Counted from the stretch's first letter, positions 20,546 through 33,395 are shown. The stretch is 64,000 bases of DNA from Dryococelus australis (GCA_029891345.1 CM056998.1:173934332-173998331); one strand, 5' to 3'. Notes: generated by a model not told the origin, from the letters alone. Numbers and translations: made by a program.

Positions 20546-23500
20546 AATGTCGACGAGTGTAGTGTGTGTGTGTGTGGCTTGGGGATATGGTGAGCTCTCT
20601 GTTTCTGTAAATGAAACTTTGACAAACAGGACTTGAAAAATAAAATATTATAAATATAATTCTGCAAAATAAATGACTGCATCAAAGAATTACAATGTAA
20701 TATGAACTTTAAAGTTAAATTTATAAGTGAATATTGTGTAGGAGATGAGATGAGTCTAAGTATTTATTATAGAAAATGTTCTCTACTAAATGGAATATCA
20801 TGTGCATATGTGGGTGTGTGTGTAGGTATGACATGGTATAATGTTCGACCTTTCGAATATGGGGTATTTGTCTTAGCAGTATATCTTACTAAGATACAAA
20901 CATTGTTTATTTCTTGTATGTGAGCTGTATACGGAGATAGTTATTTTAAAGGGTTTTGCATACATTTTTAAAAAGTAATGAATTATAACTCTTATTTATC
21001 TGTTTAATTATCCTGGGCAGGTTTTTGAATATATTTTCTTCTTTGTATGTTGCTATGTTCACGAAAAGTCTAAATAGTTGGTGTATTTAGGTAAACCAGA
21101 GTGTTAGAAAACGATGTAGGTCTTAGATATTTACTTCATTCTGTGTGTGTTTTGGTCATTTTGGGTTAATTTGGATCCATTTTGGTTCATTAGGAGCGAG
21201 TCTTGAGTGAGCAGGATAACCAATTGTAATAATTTAGGCCATTTGTGTGTGAGTTTGTGTTATTCTATGTGCGTGGAATAAGGAATGACTTTTTAAGAAT
21301 TAGGAACGATTTTGAGTAATAATGAATGATTTTTGAGGACTAAAGAATAATTTTTGATTTATGAGGACCAATTTTTTATGATTGAGGATAGAGGATTGAG
21401 GAATGGTATGTAGAGTAGTAATATGTGTGTGTGTGTGTATGTTATGCAGTTAGTGATTGTGTAGCCTTCCTAGATAAAGCCCTCACTTGCATCTTTTCCA
21501 CGAGACCTCTCCTTCCAGATATAACGTTGGACTGATAGAGGCCTGTGTGGGTTCTTTGTTGTCGATGAGCTGTGATAGATTGGTGTAGAGAGATGATGAA
21601 TGCTGTATAGGAGTTGGATTTATAGAGTGAGATAGTTAATGGAAAGGCATATTGTTTAGGTGTTTGCTATGTAGTGTTGCAAGATGCATAATATCAAAAA
21701 TATATTAGTCGGATATTAATTTTGGTTATGGTAAGATGTATACTTAGAGCGAAATGATTCATGTTTGTTATTCAATATATAAATACTAGTGCTGAAAAGT
21801 GAGTTTGACTTGCAATGAAGCAATGAGTATGTTCTCAAACCTATAGTTGTATTCCTTTCTTGTTTGTTGTTTGTATCGGTCGATGGGTATTTGGTTTCAT
21901 CTAGTTACATCCATACTACTTGCAGTTGGATATTCATTACGCCAATACTTTGGTTAATTTACTTGATATGCGATTAAACAAAATATCTACTTACCCTGAA
22001 TGGTTATTGAATCATTATGTATTTACTTCTTATATATAAATAATATCGCTACATATGTATTTTTGTTAATGCGAATGTACGTATTTTACTCTTGATGATT
22101 GATAACGCGTGTGCTCAACTCTCCCGATGTAAGCCTAACCTATCATGTTGGATACAATTTTTTAAAGTTTCCTAAAATGTTAATCTGCATAGATAACAAT
22201 TAAACATGGTATTCTTCGGAAATTTGCGAGAATTTGTCAGCCATACACAAAGCAGTCTTTCTAGAATAATTAAAAAGATTAAAATTCCTTTGTTTATAAT
22301 GAGGTATGTTAGGTAGTGCATCGACTTGCATTATGTAAAGGCGATGCTTGTTGCATATGAGCATTTAGCATTTGTGTTATTCCACTATATCAAATAATCA
22401 TGTATTTAACTTAATGATAGATAGTGAGAACATTCATTAAAAAAAAAATTAATATTTAATGCTTAGGATGAGTGGGTTTAAACAAATATAGCACATAGTA
22501 ATTCATATATGCATATTTATCGAATTGGGAATTGAAACAAAGAATATGTTAGTATAAGGGCATACACCTGTGTTTATGTTGAAGTATAGACTAAATCAGT
22601 ATGTATGCTTAAATTTCGATGGTTTTCTAAGGCGATAAATATAGTTACATTTAAACAACACTTAAGCTTATTGTGAGATGTTAAGAGATCTAGTTAATTT
22701 TACCCTGAAGGAGTTCAAATTCCTACCAGGGGTTCTTCATAACCTATGGCGTAATCAACTATGCTAGAAAAGCAACCCACCTTACAGCACTATAATACAC
22801 TCACATAAAAATATTTAAAAAGTTTCAAACCAATTAAAATGGTTAATATAAAAAAAAAACAAGTTGATACTGAATTCAATTTAAATGACAGAAAAAAGCT
22901 TACTTTAAAAAAACGACAAAACTTTAAGAAACCAAAAAATTCCAAGAAAATGTTAAGGCTCCCGAGAATATAGAAAATATTAAAGTGTATGCATGTTTAA
23001 ACAGTAGAATGGAATAAAATGTAGACTATATTAAAGGTTAGACTGTGTTAGAGTTCGAAGGTTAAAAAAAAAAAAACAAACTTCAAATATTCTGTTCGGG
23101 ACTCGATCTCTGTGCCAAGCTACTCAACAATCATTAGAGCTCCCGTTCTGTTTACTTTCCGAGTCTTGATGTCTGGCAACACAAGTCCTGAGATCTCCGG
23201 TAAACTTGCAGGATATACGGGTCATGGGGTATAGGTGAAAGTGTGTGTGTGTGAGTGTGCATGTACATTACACTTTTCATGCCTACTGTGGGGTGTTTAG
23301 CGCTAGCTGAAGGGTCAAGACGATAGTTGCTACCCATCTATCGGGACGTTAACACTTATGGCTATGCGACATCTCAGTTTCTCTCCAATGAGCCCATATG
23401 AAAGATTGCATAAGTAACTGCAATTATCTTTTCCTATCTCACTTGTGTTATTCAATACATTCAATATTAAGTGTCTTGCCTGAGAATCTAGTTAGTTAGG

Positions 23501-24200
23501 GTTATCGTTGCAAGATTGTTCAAGGCATCGTTCCATGCTTAATGTTTTTAAAGTCGGTTGCTCACACTATTGATTGCTTTTAAGATACTCTTTTCAACCG
23601 TATACGATTTCTGCATTTCAAGTTGGCTTTTTGACGAGTATATGCAGAGATCATAATAAAGTTTCTTAATTTTTTTTTTCATTTAACTCATACAATTTCA
23701 CAAAAACAACGCCACACAAATATTTTTATACACGTAGTCGATTAATCTTGGCGAGAGCTGTCGATTGAAACTCAAACGAGCGTCATAGCTTCTCCTAGTC
23801 AAAAGTAATACTACGCGGAAAGTTTGAGATCCCCTCCCCCTCTCCGACACCGACTACCCGTAATGCTTCGCAGTCCTCACTTAACGTAACATATTCTCTG
23901 ATCATTTGGCAAGCAATCGAGTGGTGTAATTTAATTTTGAATGTAGACGATAGCTTCGGAGATGCAATGCCAAACTCTGTCCCCCGATTTTATTATCTTC
24001 GGATTTTCTGGATTGCCTCACACTATGGTTGCAAATTTAAAGACATATTCACGTCAAAACGAATGAAGAAACCGCGTATTGACTTTAACCTCCAACACGT
24101 GAGGGACTTCCTTCCCTAATATGACGATCTTTACTGCTGTGTACAGTGCGGTCTATTAAAACCTTTTTCCCGTGCATCGTCATGTAATATGACACTGTGA
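20546..24200. other. AT-rich intergenic DNA, no gene recognised
   Basis: Contains short GT runs (20562-20573, 21425-21438 and 23240-23252) and AT-rich unique sequence. At 21.28-21.41 kb there is a loose run of GAGGA/GAATGATTTTT-type phrases. Near 23.09-23.15 kb a minus-strand ATCGAGTCCCGAA resembles a pol III box B, possibly an old SINE head. Open frames are short and without motifs. Confidence 0.5.
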
Positions 24201-24830
24201 CGGAAAGGGTTAAATTTTAGGGCGGCATCGTATTCAAATAATTTTACGTGTCATGCGAGGCGGACCCACGTACGCCGAGAGGTTGGCGCCCCGCATATTG
24301 AATGCCACTCGTCCAGCTAGTGTTGACGCTGAGCAGTTGGAAGAGCGGATCGTGGGCGCGCAGTTGACCCGCCGCTGACGTCACTCGAACGACAGAGAAG
24401 TTCCGCGGCACGCCGCTGTTCCCACGTCGGCGCAGCTGTCGCAGTTCGCAGCCCGCGCCTGAAGGGTTTCAAGTAGTTCGGGCAGAGAGCCCGGGGTGGC
24501 AGCACGACGTGTGTTTGTACTCGGAAATGAGATTACGCCCAGGTTTAGATAGGGGAAAAAGGGAGGGGGAGGGGGTAGCCTGGAAAGAACAGACCGTTCT
24601 TGTGTGCACATCAATTATCAATTACATTCGGCCGGTGTTGTTTTGTTTGAGGCGGCCACCGAGAGCTCAGCGGGTAATGAGTAATGATGATGGATTACCG
24701 CGTCGTCGCTGTACAACCGCGGGCCCCGCGGATCGCTTTCCCGCTTCATCCCCTGCCCATTAATTTTATTGCCCCCCTCCCCCTCCTTCCGCCTGGACCC
24801 GCCGCGGGGAAAAACCATCGATCTCGAGTG
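24200..24830. promoter_or_regulatory. GC- and CpG-rich island, candidate promoter or enhancer
   Basis: About 600 bases with much higher G+C and CpG than anything within 10 kb on either side. Includes the full CRE palindrome TGACGTCA at 24376-24383, CCGCGGGCCCCGCGG at 24717-24731, and a TAAT-rich patch (GGTAATGAGTAATGATGATG near 24674; CCCATTAATTTTATTGCCC near 24755) of the kind bound by homeodomain factors. Open frames on both strands are short and show no protein motif, so it is read as regulatory or first-exon DNA of an unidentified host gene. Confidence 0.4.
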
Positions 24831-24839
24831 ACACACTAA

Positions 24840-26140
24840 ACCATAATTTTTCGAACGAAATATAAATTACAGGTCTTCGCCCTCATCGGCAGTTTGAAAA
24901 ACTGCTGTCTCTCTCAACTCATCGGGTTGCAAACAAATTATGGAATCATTTGAATTACAGTAGCCGAGGACGTAATACTCTCTGATGCACCCGCCTACCT
25001 AGGTGGCTAAACATCGCGCAGGCATTTAGTCATGCATTGGGTATTTAAAAACGGTTCAGTAAATTTAACTTTACGTCCTTACAAATAACTTACAGAGTTT
25101 TAGTCATGCAAAGAACTGGTTTATAATTTTATCTCTAAACGGGAATGAGATTAAGTAATGAGTATGATTTATGTTTTATTTTAACTTAAAAAAAAATATT
25201 ACTACACAAATGCACAACGTACACGCCTGGCTGACGCATTTATCTTCATATCATGACATAAAGCGGTTTGAAATCCGTGATGGTCTTCAACGTCCATCCG
25301 CAAAGGGTATATTTGATAGATTTTTCCGAAGCTACACGTTGCATTTCATTTATTCTGTGCCTCGAACATGCCAAGCAATTTTATAAAATTCACGTTCTTT
25401 CATGTTGGGTGTCACTTCCATTATGTTATAGTCATTTTATTTTTCTTTGTCAACTAGCCTTTTACATATAGGCCCTAGATATTAATTGATTTCTTATTAA
25501 TAATATGATACGTACATAACGATTTTTACCAGTGTCTTTGCACACCATAAAATAATTTGAATACCTATAAAATCACTAGTAATATGTGTATAAGAACTGA
25601 ACGCTATAATATTTTTCTGCGTACGGTTTAGTCCAAATTAGTAAGGTCAGATCTCATCAACAAATCCTGCGGCGTACATTATTTCCTTCGTGACTATACA
25701 GTGAATCAGTTTGGTATGGAGGGTAACAAAAACATATGCGATACATGTGTACATGCTATCGCCCCTTAGTACGCTTGCAAGCACAGCTCTACTGAGGCAG
25801 GATCAACATTGGCCGTCTCCTCGTGTTAAGTGCAAATATTTTTTTATTATTTTATATTTCGTAAGTGGTGGAAATAAATAAAAACTAGTGTTTTATGATT
25901 ATATTTTTACTACTGGTTTTCGTCACACCAAAGCAATAACCATGAAAATCCCCGCATTAATATTTCCTTATCCTTCCCACGTCATAAAATGAAAGAATTT
26001 CTCTACTTAAAAACATATTTATTTACTGCTCCACTGCGCAGCTATAAGGTCAAATACACATACACAAATTCTGCTTGCAGTGGTCAACTCTACCACTTCT
26101 CACTCGCTCAGATAGAATCCTGGGTATGTCGATCTTACCT
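24840..26140. other. AT-rich intergenic DNA, nothing recognised
   Basis: No motif-bearing frame, tandem repeat or transposon end was identified in this 1.3-kb stretch. Confidence 0.5.
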
Positions 26141-26149
26141 CGCCGCCAG

Positions 26150-26425
26150 GGAGCCGCGGTGGTGTGGTGGTTATACTACTCGCCTACCACTATCACCGGC
26201 GGGGTCACCTGGATTTTCGCATGCGGGCGTTGCCGTTGCCCCGGGGGTTTTCTCGGGGCACTGCCTCTTCCCCCCACCAATACATTCCTTCACTGCTCCA
26301 TCGTTACGTAATTTCACCTTCAGAGACCTTCGAGACTTCTCTGTTAAACCCCATCACAAACCTCTCACCTCAACTCAACTAACCTCGCTGATTGTCAGCC
26401 AGGTAGGGCCACCTACAACAAATCT
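26150..26425 (+). mobile_element. tRNA-derived SINE, plus orientation
   Basis: Head GGAGCCGCGGTGGTGTGGTGGTTATA..CTCGCCTACCAC with a decayed box B (GGCGGGGTCACC). The family body follows: GGATTTTCGCATGCGGGCG, GGGGGTTTTCTCGGGG, CACTGCTCCATC and TCAGAGACCTTCGAGACTTCT. The tail is a CTCAACTCAACTAACCTCGC run. Open frames here are SINE shadows. Confidence 0.85.
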
Positions 26426-26591
26426 GCTCTGACTCCAGCCGTTAGTTCGGTGACTTCGTGCGGAGTCTGTCTGCATGAGCAAATTTTCTGAGGACGTTCC
26501 GAGTTATAACCCTGGGGAAACACAGTTACCAGTTAAAATATTCTGTAAGCTCCTCCTCGTAATTTGCCTTTTTTGCACGAACGCCGGGGCG

Positions 26592-26802
26592 TTCATGAAG
26601 TGAGTGAGTGAGGTGATTATGGAGCAGCGCCGGAATGAAAGGGCGGGAGAAACCGGCCATCCCCGTGAAAACGTGCCGACCAACGGCATCGTCCGGCACA
26701 ATTCCCACATGCGAAAATCCGTAGCGACCCGGCCGGGGATTGAGCCCGGATCACCTTGGTGGGAGGCGAGCAGGCTAACTGCTCAGCCACCGTAGCCCCG
26801 CG
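26592..26802 (-). mobile_element. tRNA-derived SINE, minus orientation
   Basis: Minus-strand head GGGGCTACGGTGGCTGAGCAG (box A) and GGGCTCAATCCCCGGCCGGG (box B), then CGGATTTTCGCATGTGGGAA, TTGTGCCGGACGATGCCGTTGG and GGCGCTGCTCCATAATCACC. This is one of the best preserved copies and opposes the copy at 26.15-26.43 kb. Confidence 0.92.
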
Positions 26803-27422
26803 TTCATGCACGTGAAGTGATTTGTCTGAGGGGCATTACCACTCAATCGTATTTGGTCATCAGTTGGTGCGTTCTGGAGGAGAAGTCATAGACTCCCTCA
26901 AATTGGGAGAAAGGGACCCTCGTGCCTAAGGTGTGGGGGCAGTGTTACGGCCAAGTATCCGAAAGCGATAGTGTCATATACAGCCTTTCTCCAGCAAGAC
27001 GACTCTCATGCTCATCGAGTGGTGTTTCAGCCCCAGACATTCCTTGGTTTTGAGCAGACAAAATACAAGCCGGGTACCGTTTGGTGCCATTCGGAATTCT
27101 TGTTACCGAAAAAAGCGGCCTCTGCCTTTTTTATATCTTGGATACTTAGGTGGTAGCTAGACCCGATCACAAGGCGAAGGGTTGGAATCGTCAGCTCTCA
27201 GGTCATCGGGCCTCAGAGCCAGTATTTCAACGTGAAGAGATTATCTTAGGCAATGACAATGCACACTCCGCCGTGAAACACACAAGTGTTACGGGGCAAT
27301 AAGCAGTTCCCGCCAGAGCTTCTCTCAGGTGAGCGATACACTCAAGTCGAGCTCGTGTTTGCAGTTCGTGGAACCTCGCATGCTGGAAGATTCCTTCGGT
27401 GTGCCCCTACAGTCCCGGTCAA
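26803..27422. other. Unassigned moderately GC-rich sequence
   Basis: No protein motif. A phrase AACACACAAGTGTTACGGGGC (27278) with AGCTCGTGTTTGC (27350) loosely resembles AACACACCAGTGTTACGTCGC (31882) with AGCTCGTGTTTCG (31921), hinting at an unrecognised dispersed repeat in both places. Confidence 0.4.
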
Positions 27423-27786
27423 GGCTGTTCACGGTAAACTGAGCACTTTTGAAATCCCTGATTAAGATCTTCTTGTATGAAAGTTGCATATTCTCCGGCC
27501 AAATGAAAAATTAACATTCCCATGGACTTTGTCACTTACACATTTCGTAATCCTTACACCTACAAACATTAAAAACAGAAAGCGAAAGAAATAATTCCAG
27601 TTTGCACAAATGTTTACCTAACACTTTTTAATTCTGTGTTAAGGAGTAGAAATATTTTCCCCTCCATCTTTGCCAACTTTTCTGGGCGCAGGGCAGTCAT
27701 TGCTCCCTTTAAAACACATGCAATTTAGGAGCAGTGATATTTTTTAAAGGTTGATTTTAAAAGTGCTCACTTGATCGTGAATAGCC
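27423..27786. mobile_element. MITE copy 1 (TA-flanked, ~32-bp inverted ends)
   Basis: Left end GGCTGTTCACGGTAAACTGA then GCACTTTTGAAA; the right end, complemented, reads GGCTATTCACGATCAAGTGA then GCACTTTTAAA. The right flank is TA (27787-27788); the left flank is AA. There is no transposase frame. The same ends occur in the copies at 28892 and 33610. TA target duplication and short inverted ends point to a Tc1/mariner-like parentage, which is an inference. Confidence 0.8.
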
Positions 27787-27829
27787 TACCTTTACTCTCT
27801 TGGACAGAAAGAGGAGAGTGAAGGAAGAG

Positions 27830-28056
27830 GTCCTGACGTCTTGAGAGCCGATGTTGGTGAAGCGAGGTGAGTCTAGAGCAGTTCCGGAATGCAGGAGTGG
27901 GAGAAACCGGAGATCCCGAGTAAAACCCGCCGACAAGCGACATCGTCCTGCATGGTTCCCACGTGTGAAAATCCGGGAGCACCCCCGTAGGAAATCGAAG
28001 CTGGCTTGCTTTGGTGGGAGGCGAGTAGCCTAATCATTGCACCAACGCGGCCCCCA
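27830..28056 (-). mobile_element. tRNA-derived SINE, minus orientation
   Basis: Minus-strand head GGGGGCCGCGTTGGTGCAATG, box B region GATTTCCTACGGGGG, then GGATTTTCACACGTGGGAAC, CGATGTCGCTTGTCGGCGGG and CATCGGCTCTCAAGACGTC. It lies about 45 bases beyond MITE copy 1. Confidence 0.88.
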
Positions 28057-28891
28057 GGAATACTTTCAATTTAACCTTTGTTGCTCTGGAACAACATTGC
28101 TTGTGGTTGCCTTTAAAAAAAATAGAATGTTTTATAAGTAATTTGCCATCTTAATTTTCAAGATGCCCGTGGATGCAACTAATATATAATTTTGTAATTT
28201 TCAAAATTTTGCTACGTTTCTTAGCTTGATATCATTGTCAACAATCAGCTTATTGAAAAATTATTGCTTATAAACATTTGCCACTTTAACTGTAAGCCGC
28301 TTTCTTCACAGAAAAACCACTGTGCTGTCTAGGTTTCATACGGACAGATAAATGTCCGTGATATCTTATGTAACATTTTGTCTGTAATTCCCCGAAATTT
28401 ATCTACAATTGTATTCAAAAATATTAGCTAATATTCGGTAATCGTTCTTCTGTGTACTTTTGGTGATACAACTCCCCACTTGCCCCCCTCACGCCAAAAA
28501 AAAAAAGAAGGTTCAATGACCTGCGACAATACCAAACCATAATTCTATAAATCTTTATTTCAACTTTTTTTTACAGTTATTACAGAAGGAATAACTTCTG
28601 TTAGATTATAGCATTACTTATTTGGTTGTTATTTCGCCGATTTCCAACGTTTTTTCCTTATGATTTATTCAATGACTGTCTCCTTAAAGTGCCTGCCCTA
28701 AAAATGTAATCAGGTGAAGGTTTGTTCAGTTATGGCTTCTGTGTGAAAAGTAAATTTTAAATTATTACCCCTTTGTTACATAATATTTTACATACTCCAA
28801 GAAAATATTATAAAAATGTTCTCGCACCTCCCCCCCCCCCCCAAAGAAATCCTGTATTTGGATTATTATAATTACTGTATATTAGGATATA
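28057..28891. other. AT-rich DNA with poly-A and poly-C runs
   Basis: Nothing coding. A run of 13 or more C lies at 28828-28842. Confidence 0.5.
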
Positions 28892-29122
28892 GGTTGTTCA
28901 CTGTAAAGTGAGCACTTTTAAGGCCCTAGTTCCTTTTTCCTTTCAGCCATTTTTATCCTATAACTACTATTTAAAATAAATATTGCCATGTAAGTAATAA
29001 ACACAGTGTGCATATTCCACTGCAACCTGAATTTAATATCTGAGGCTAAAGTAATGTACACTTACTGACTATTATTCCAAATGAGAGAGATTTCAAAAGT
29101 GCTAATTTTACCTTGAATAGCC
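28892..29122. mobile_element. MITE copy 2
   Basis: Left end GGTTGTTCACTGTAAAGTGA then GCACTTTT; the complemented right end is GGCTATTCAAGGTAAAATTA then GCACTTTTGAAA. It is flanked by TA on both sides (28890-28891 and 29123-29124), a perfect 2-bp target duplication. At 231 bp it is the shortest of the three copies. Confidence 0.88.
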
Positions 29123-29124
29123 TA

Positions 29125-30634
29125 AAGTCCATCAAGCTACCAAACGCAGATTAGGTTATTCTCGTATTTCTTGTTTTTGAAGATAGCCTATACGTAGCAA
29201 AAGTCGATCGTAAGGACGAAGCATTATGCGTCTTGTCATAACAGCAGTACTAATTTCGGTATAGAGAGTCTAATATACTCCTATTATGTTTCATTTTATA
29301 AGACGTTCCACCGCCCCCCCCCCCCCCCAATTCTTATGAGTATCACCTGGTGATATTGCATTCTCCCGATATCAACACATGCAAATCTGGTGAAAAATAG
29401 TCTATAAAGTTACGAAGTCCAAACGACGCATTGATAATCAGTTTTATTTTGATGTAGTAAACTTAACATCCGTTAAGTTTTCGATGTGGTAAGGGTAATT
29501 ATTAAAAAAAATTATTTAACTGTTATTTACTTATATAAGGACCTTTATAACTTCATGAAATCAGTGAACGATACGACTTCTGTCACATGAAACCTGCTTT
29601 TTGGTTCAAATGTCCACGTAGCATTGCTGTAACGCCGATTAGTCCCATAATTCACTGACTTTCTAGAACTACTCCCTCAGAGTCAGCATTTACATTAGTG
29701 CAAAATAAATTTCCTGCAAGTCAGATGAGGTAGTTCAAATCGTGATAGATACAAATATAGAAATTTAATTCTTTTCTCAAGGGCATTACGCGAGCAGCCA
29801 ATAAAGTTTATCCTTCGAGTTGATATCAATTCATGTTACTGTTAGTACCTAAGTCTGTCCTCTGAGAGAAAGGATATTTGGTAACGATCGAGATTTGAAG
29901 CTACTGTGAATTTTTTAGTCATCTATTTCAAATAATAATTTTCTTTTAAATCCAACGCCTTGTAACAAAGAAAAACACTAGTCAAATGGAACCAGCAAAT
30001 AAAACTTTGACTACAGTTTTAAAATCAAGAAATTAGATACACACACACTGAATGGGAAAAGAATTTGTGTTTTGAAAACTATTTCAGTACAATTCACGCA
30101 AAAGCAGCAAATATTTACGAAACACTACTTCCGCAAAATATACTGCTACAAAATAAAATTTGTTCATTAAAACTGAGTACATTTTGGCTATTCAATACTT
30201 TTGTTCAATACTTTTGTAGAGATAGAGAGTACACTTCCAAGCTAAACAAAGCAAGATTAAAACAAACTTTAAAACATCATGACAAAGCATGAAAATTTAA
30301 ACTTTGCATAAGGCTGAAAAATTACGACGTTTGGAGTATTGCAAGCAGTAACTCCTTTTAAGCCTCTCATTGCACAGCATTATATAATTACCTTTCCCAT
30401 TAGTTCATGTGAATGGGTACTTCCCAAAAATATTTGTTAAATATCGCATATGATTCTCTCATTTACCATAAATTCAGCTACATTAGTATTTTCTCACTTG
30501 TAGTTATTAAAAATCGTGTAAGACATTATTCTACTTTTAAGCATAACGCTTAGTATTCATAATACTTCCTATACTTAAAATATATTTCGATGTTACTTCA
30601 TTTCAGGACAAAGCAAAACTATAAAAGACTAGAT

Positions 30635-30638
<4 letters not shown>
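29125..30638. other. AT-rich intergenic DNA with a poly-C run
   Basis: A 15-base poly-C run lies at 29314-29328. No gene, repeat family or RNA is recognised. Confidence 0.5.

Positions 30639-30712
<74 letters not shown>
30639..30712. repeat. (AT)n microsatellite
   Basis: About 74 uninterrupted bases of alternating AT. An apparent open frame through it encodes only Ile-Tyr repeats and is not a gene. Confidence 0.97.
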
Positions 30713-30715
<3 letters not shown>

Positions 30716-31685
30716 CCTATACATGACTTTCGTTACAAGAACGATAAGGCTGGCGTAAAACCATTATTAAAATTAACAGACTTTTATAACTAATTTTTAA
30801 TAAATTGAATAGCCAACTCCAATCAATTGCCTAGGCCGACCAGGATAATTTATACCAGCTACATGGACAGGCAAGAAAGTCCATATTTTCTACTTTTATC
30901 CTGGCCAATATGGGCCCTACAACATGACGTGAAATATTTAACTTAAGACGTGTCTGGAAACCAGCAACTGAGTCTCTGGGGACCAGTCGGCTGCTGGGTT
31001 AATTTATAGTACAAGTTGGAAGGGGAAAACACCCCACTACATTAGGGGCAAACAGTCATTTTTTTTAAAATTTAACCAATGGCAAACATCGGCATCTTCC
31101 AGAAGGAGTTAATTTCCAAGAAGTATGGCCCTTGTGGCTCCATCTATAACGCGCATTACACGCTGGTACACTCTCCTACCGCTACACTAGCGCCCAAGGG
31201 TGGCAAGTCAATTAACTAATTTTCCGGGCCTCTCAGATTAACAGCAGACTTGCTGCATGGCGGGGGGGGGGGGTGGAGGGGGGTGCGTAGTTGGTAATTT
31301 TCCGTAGTACATGAGACTCACGGTCTCAGGATGTTATTATTGCTAACTTTTTAAACCCTCAATAATAAATAAAATCTCGTCTTAGTATATGACAACAGAA
31401 AAAAAAAATCCCATATCAATGTTCCCATAAAACATTCAAGCTGCTTCTTTCGCCATAGTAAAGTCAATTTTTTTTAATGAGACGATAATAATGTGACCAA
31501 ACATGTATTAATAGGAGAAAACATCTTATTCTTCGCCGCAAACCACAATAAAGTTCTGTTTTCGGGATGACTATTTCCCTGATAAAACATAATTGAACTT
31601 TAAAAAGTTTAATAATCGGTAGTTAGGTAAGTGTATTTTAACGTCGCGTCAACAACGACGTCATTAGAGACCAAGCAAATCTTCT
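30713..31685. other. Intergenic DNA with a poly-G run
   Basis: Poly-G of 13 bases at 31261-31273. No coding or mobile-element signature seen. Confidence 0.5.
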
Positions 31686-31842
31686 CAAGGAAGCAGGAAG
31701 TAAGGAATTATCCCAGCATTTGCCTGGGATGATCCCGGGAAACCACAGAAAGCCGAAATCATGATGGTGTGACCGGGATTCAAACCCCGGTCTTTCCGAA
31801 TGCGAGTCTGAAGTTTAACCACTGCGCCACCTCACTCGGTTT
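31686..31842 (-). mobile_element. tRNA-derived SINE of a second family, minus orientation
   Basis: Minus-strand head ACCGAGTGAGGTGGCGCAGT with box A (GTGGCGCAGTGGTTAAAC) and box B (GGGTTTGAATCCCGG), then CATCATGATTTCGGCTTTCT, GTGGTTTCCCGGGATCATCC and CAGGCAAATGCTGGGATAAT. The head plus the GGTTTCCC..CAGGCAAATGC body is characteristic of tRNA SINEs found in orthopteroid insects, recalled from family style and not verified here. It differs from the more abundant family in this window. Confidence 0.88.
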
Positions 31843-32128
31843 TAATAAATCGGTATTCGCTGCCTGTTGACTTGCCACGGAACACACCAGTGTTACGTCG
31901 CCGAGATGAAGATGCACGAAGCTCGTGTTTCGTCCGTTAATTTGCGTCTGACACTGCAATTAGTAGTGTATATAGAGTAGTTTTCAGAGATCGCGGAGTG
32001 CATTTGATAGCAAAAGAGATATAAACTAGGTACGGAACATCACAGAGGAGAACAAAAATTCCGTGCAAGAAAGCAATGATTCTAAAGTTTCACCACATTT
32101 CTTCTAGAATAGCATTTATTAATCTAGA
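31843..32128. other. Unassigned sequence
   Basis: No gene is recognised; see the note on a phrase shared with 27.28 kb. Confidence 0.4.

Positions 32129-32203
<75 letters not shown>
32129..32203. repeat. (AT)n microsatellite with one phase break
   Basis: About 75 bases of AT alternation with a phase change (ATATTATA) near 32150. Confidence 0.97.
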
Positions 32204-32205
<2 letters not shown>

Positions 32206-33289
32206 TCGTTCTTTGACGCCCTCCCACATACGGTGGAAAGCATTCATATACCGATGGCTTACTCGATACTCGAACACAAAACTTCATGTTTCGAAACATC
32301 TTAACGACATGGGCCCTAAGAAGTCCTTACATGTACTGCACAGAGCCTTGCCTTTGTATTTGTTAAAAATATATTTTAAAAAGTAACTTCATCTGAAAAT
32401 TAAAATTTGATCAGAACATTTTCGTTATAATCGACTCCAAATCACTCCGATACCAATTTCATAGTCATAAATCATGAGTCTTGTCTGGAATTTCGACGCA
32501 AACAATCAACTGTTCGAAAATATCATTTGCGAATAGTGCCTTGAGAGTAATGGCTGTTACGGATTAAACTGCATAAATAATGTCACTTGACAGGATAAAA
32601 AAAAAAAGTTTTTTTTTTTGTGAAATTAGCAGTATATCTCTTTTATTCTTGTGCACTGCACATAAATGTAATATGTGAAAATACATCGGATTTAAATTCC
32701 TTACAATGTCTCGGACATGCTAATAACACTTGGAGTCAATTATTCGACAAAGACGGTTGAAATGAATAGCTAGGGTATGAAATACTGTGCATGTTAATAT
32801 TTGGAAAGAAATTAATAATATTTGGTATGAAAATTACTATTGAGGTATTTCTTTTAACCGTTATGTTGTAGCAAAATTAATAACGCTGTGACAAAGATAA
32901 TACTGTTACCATTTACAAAGTCTTATAATACTACATTGCAAGCATACTTTTGAAGTGTTAATGATAATAAAGTCTTTAAATGATGTTGCCGAAACCAAAA
33001 TATTGTATTATGCTTATAATAACAGGAAGAACAAAACATGTTGTGTTACTGCGACATTAAAGTAATGTACAACCAACACAAGTCTACACTGACATGTCGT
33101 TGTGAAGTGGTGGATAGTAAGGAACAGCGATCACCTCGTAAAATGAAACCACTTCATTTACATTTTAAAGAATAGCTTGAGAACTAAATATAGCTGAGAC
33201 CAGCTCTCAAGCCTTGCAAAGGAGTTTACGTGTGCCAATTATGCATGTATTTATAGAACATAAATTATTTGCAGTGTGTCGTTACCTAT
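32204..33289. other. AT-rich intergenic DNA, nothing recognised
   Basis: No motif-bearing frames or repeat structure. Confidence 0.5.
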
Positions 33290-33395
33290 ACTTGTCACGA
33301 TAGTGCAGTTGGTAAGACGTCGGGTTCCGTGGCGTGGAAAAACGTTGAGGACGTAAGTGGCTGGTTCAATTCCCCTCCTAGCTGTTACCATTCTT
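33290..33395 (+). mobile_element. tRNA-like SINE head of a third type
   Basis: TAGTGCAGTTGGTAAGACGTCGGGTTCC (box A-like) followed about 50 bases later by TGGCTGGTTCAATTCCCC (box B-like). A normal tRNA would need a tighter fold, and the spacing between boxes is long, so this is a tRNA-derived repeat, not a tRNA gene. Confidence 0.6.

Noticed and set aside
26150-26802. Several 60-150-codon frames
   Set aside because: All lie within SINE sequence on one or other strand and have no independent support.
30590-30793. Open frame of Ile-Tyr repeats
   Set aside because: It is only the (AT)n microsatellite read through; no unique protein sequence of note on either side.
33290-33395. Functional tRNA gene
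   Set aside because: Box A- and box B-like sequences are present, but spacing and lack of an acceptor-stem pairing argue for a tRNA-derived repeat.
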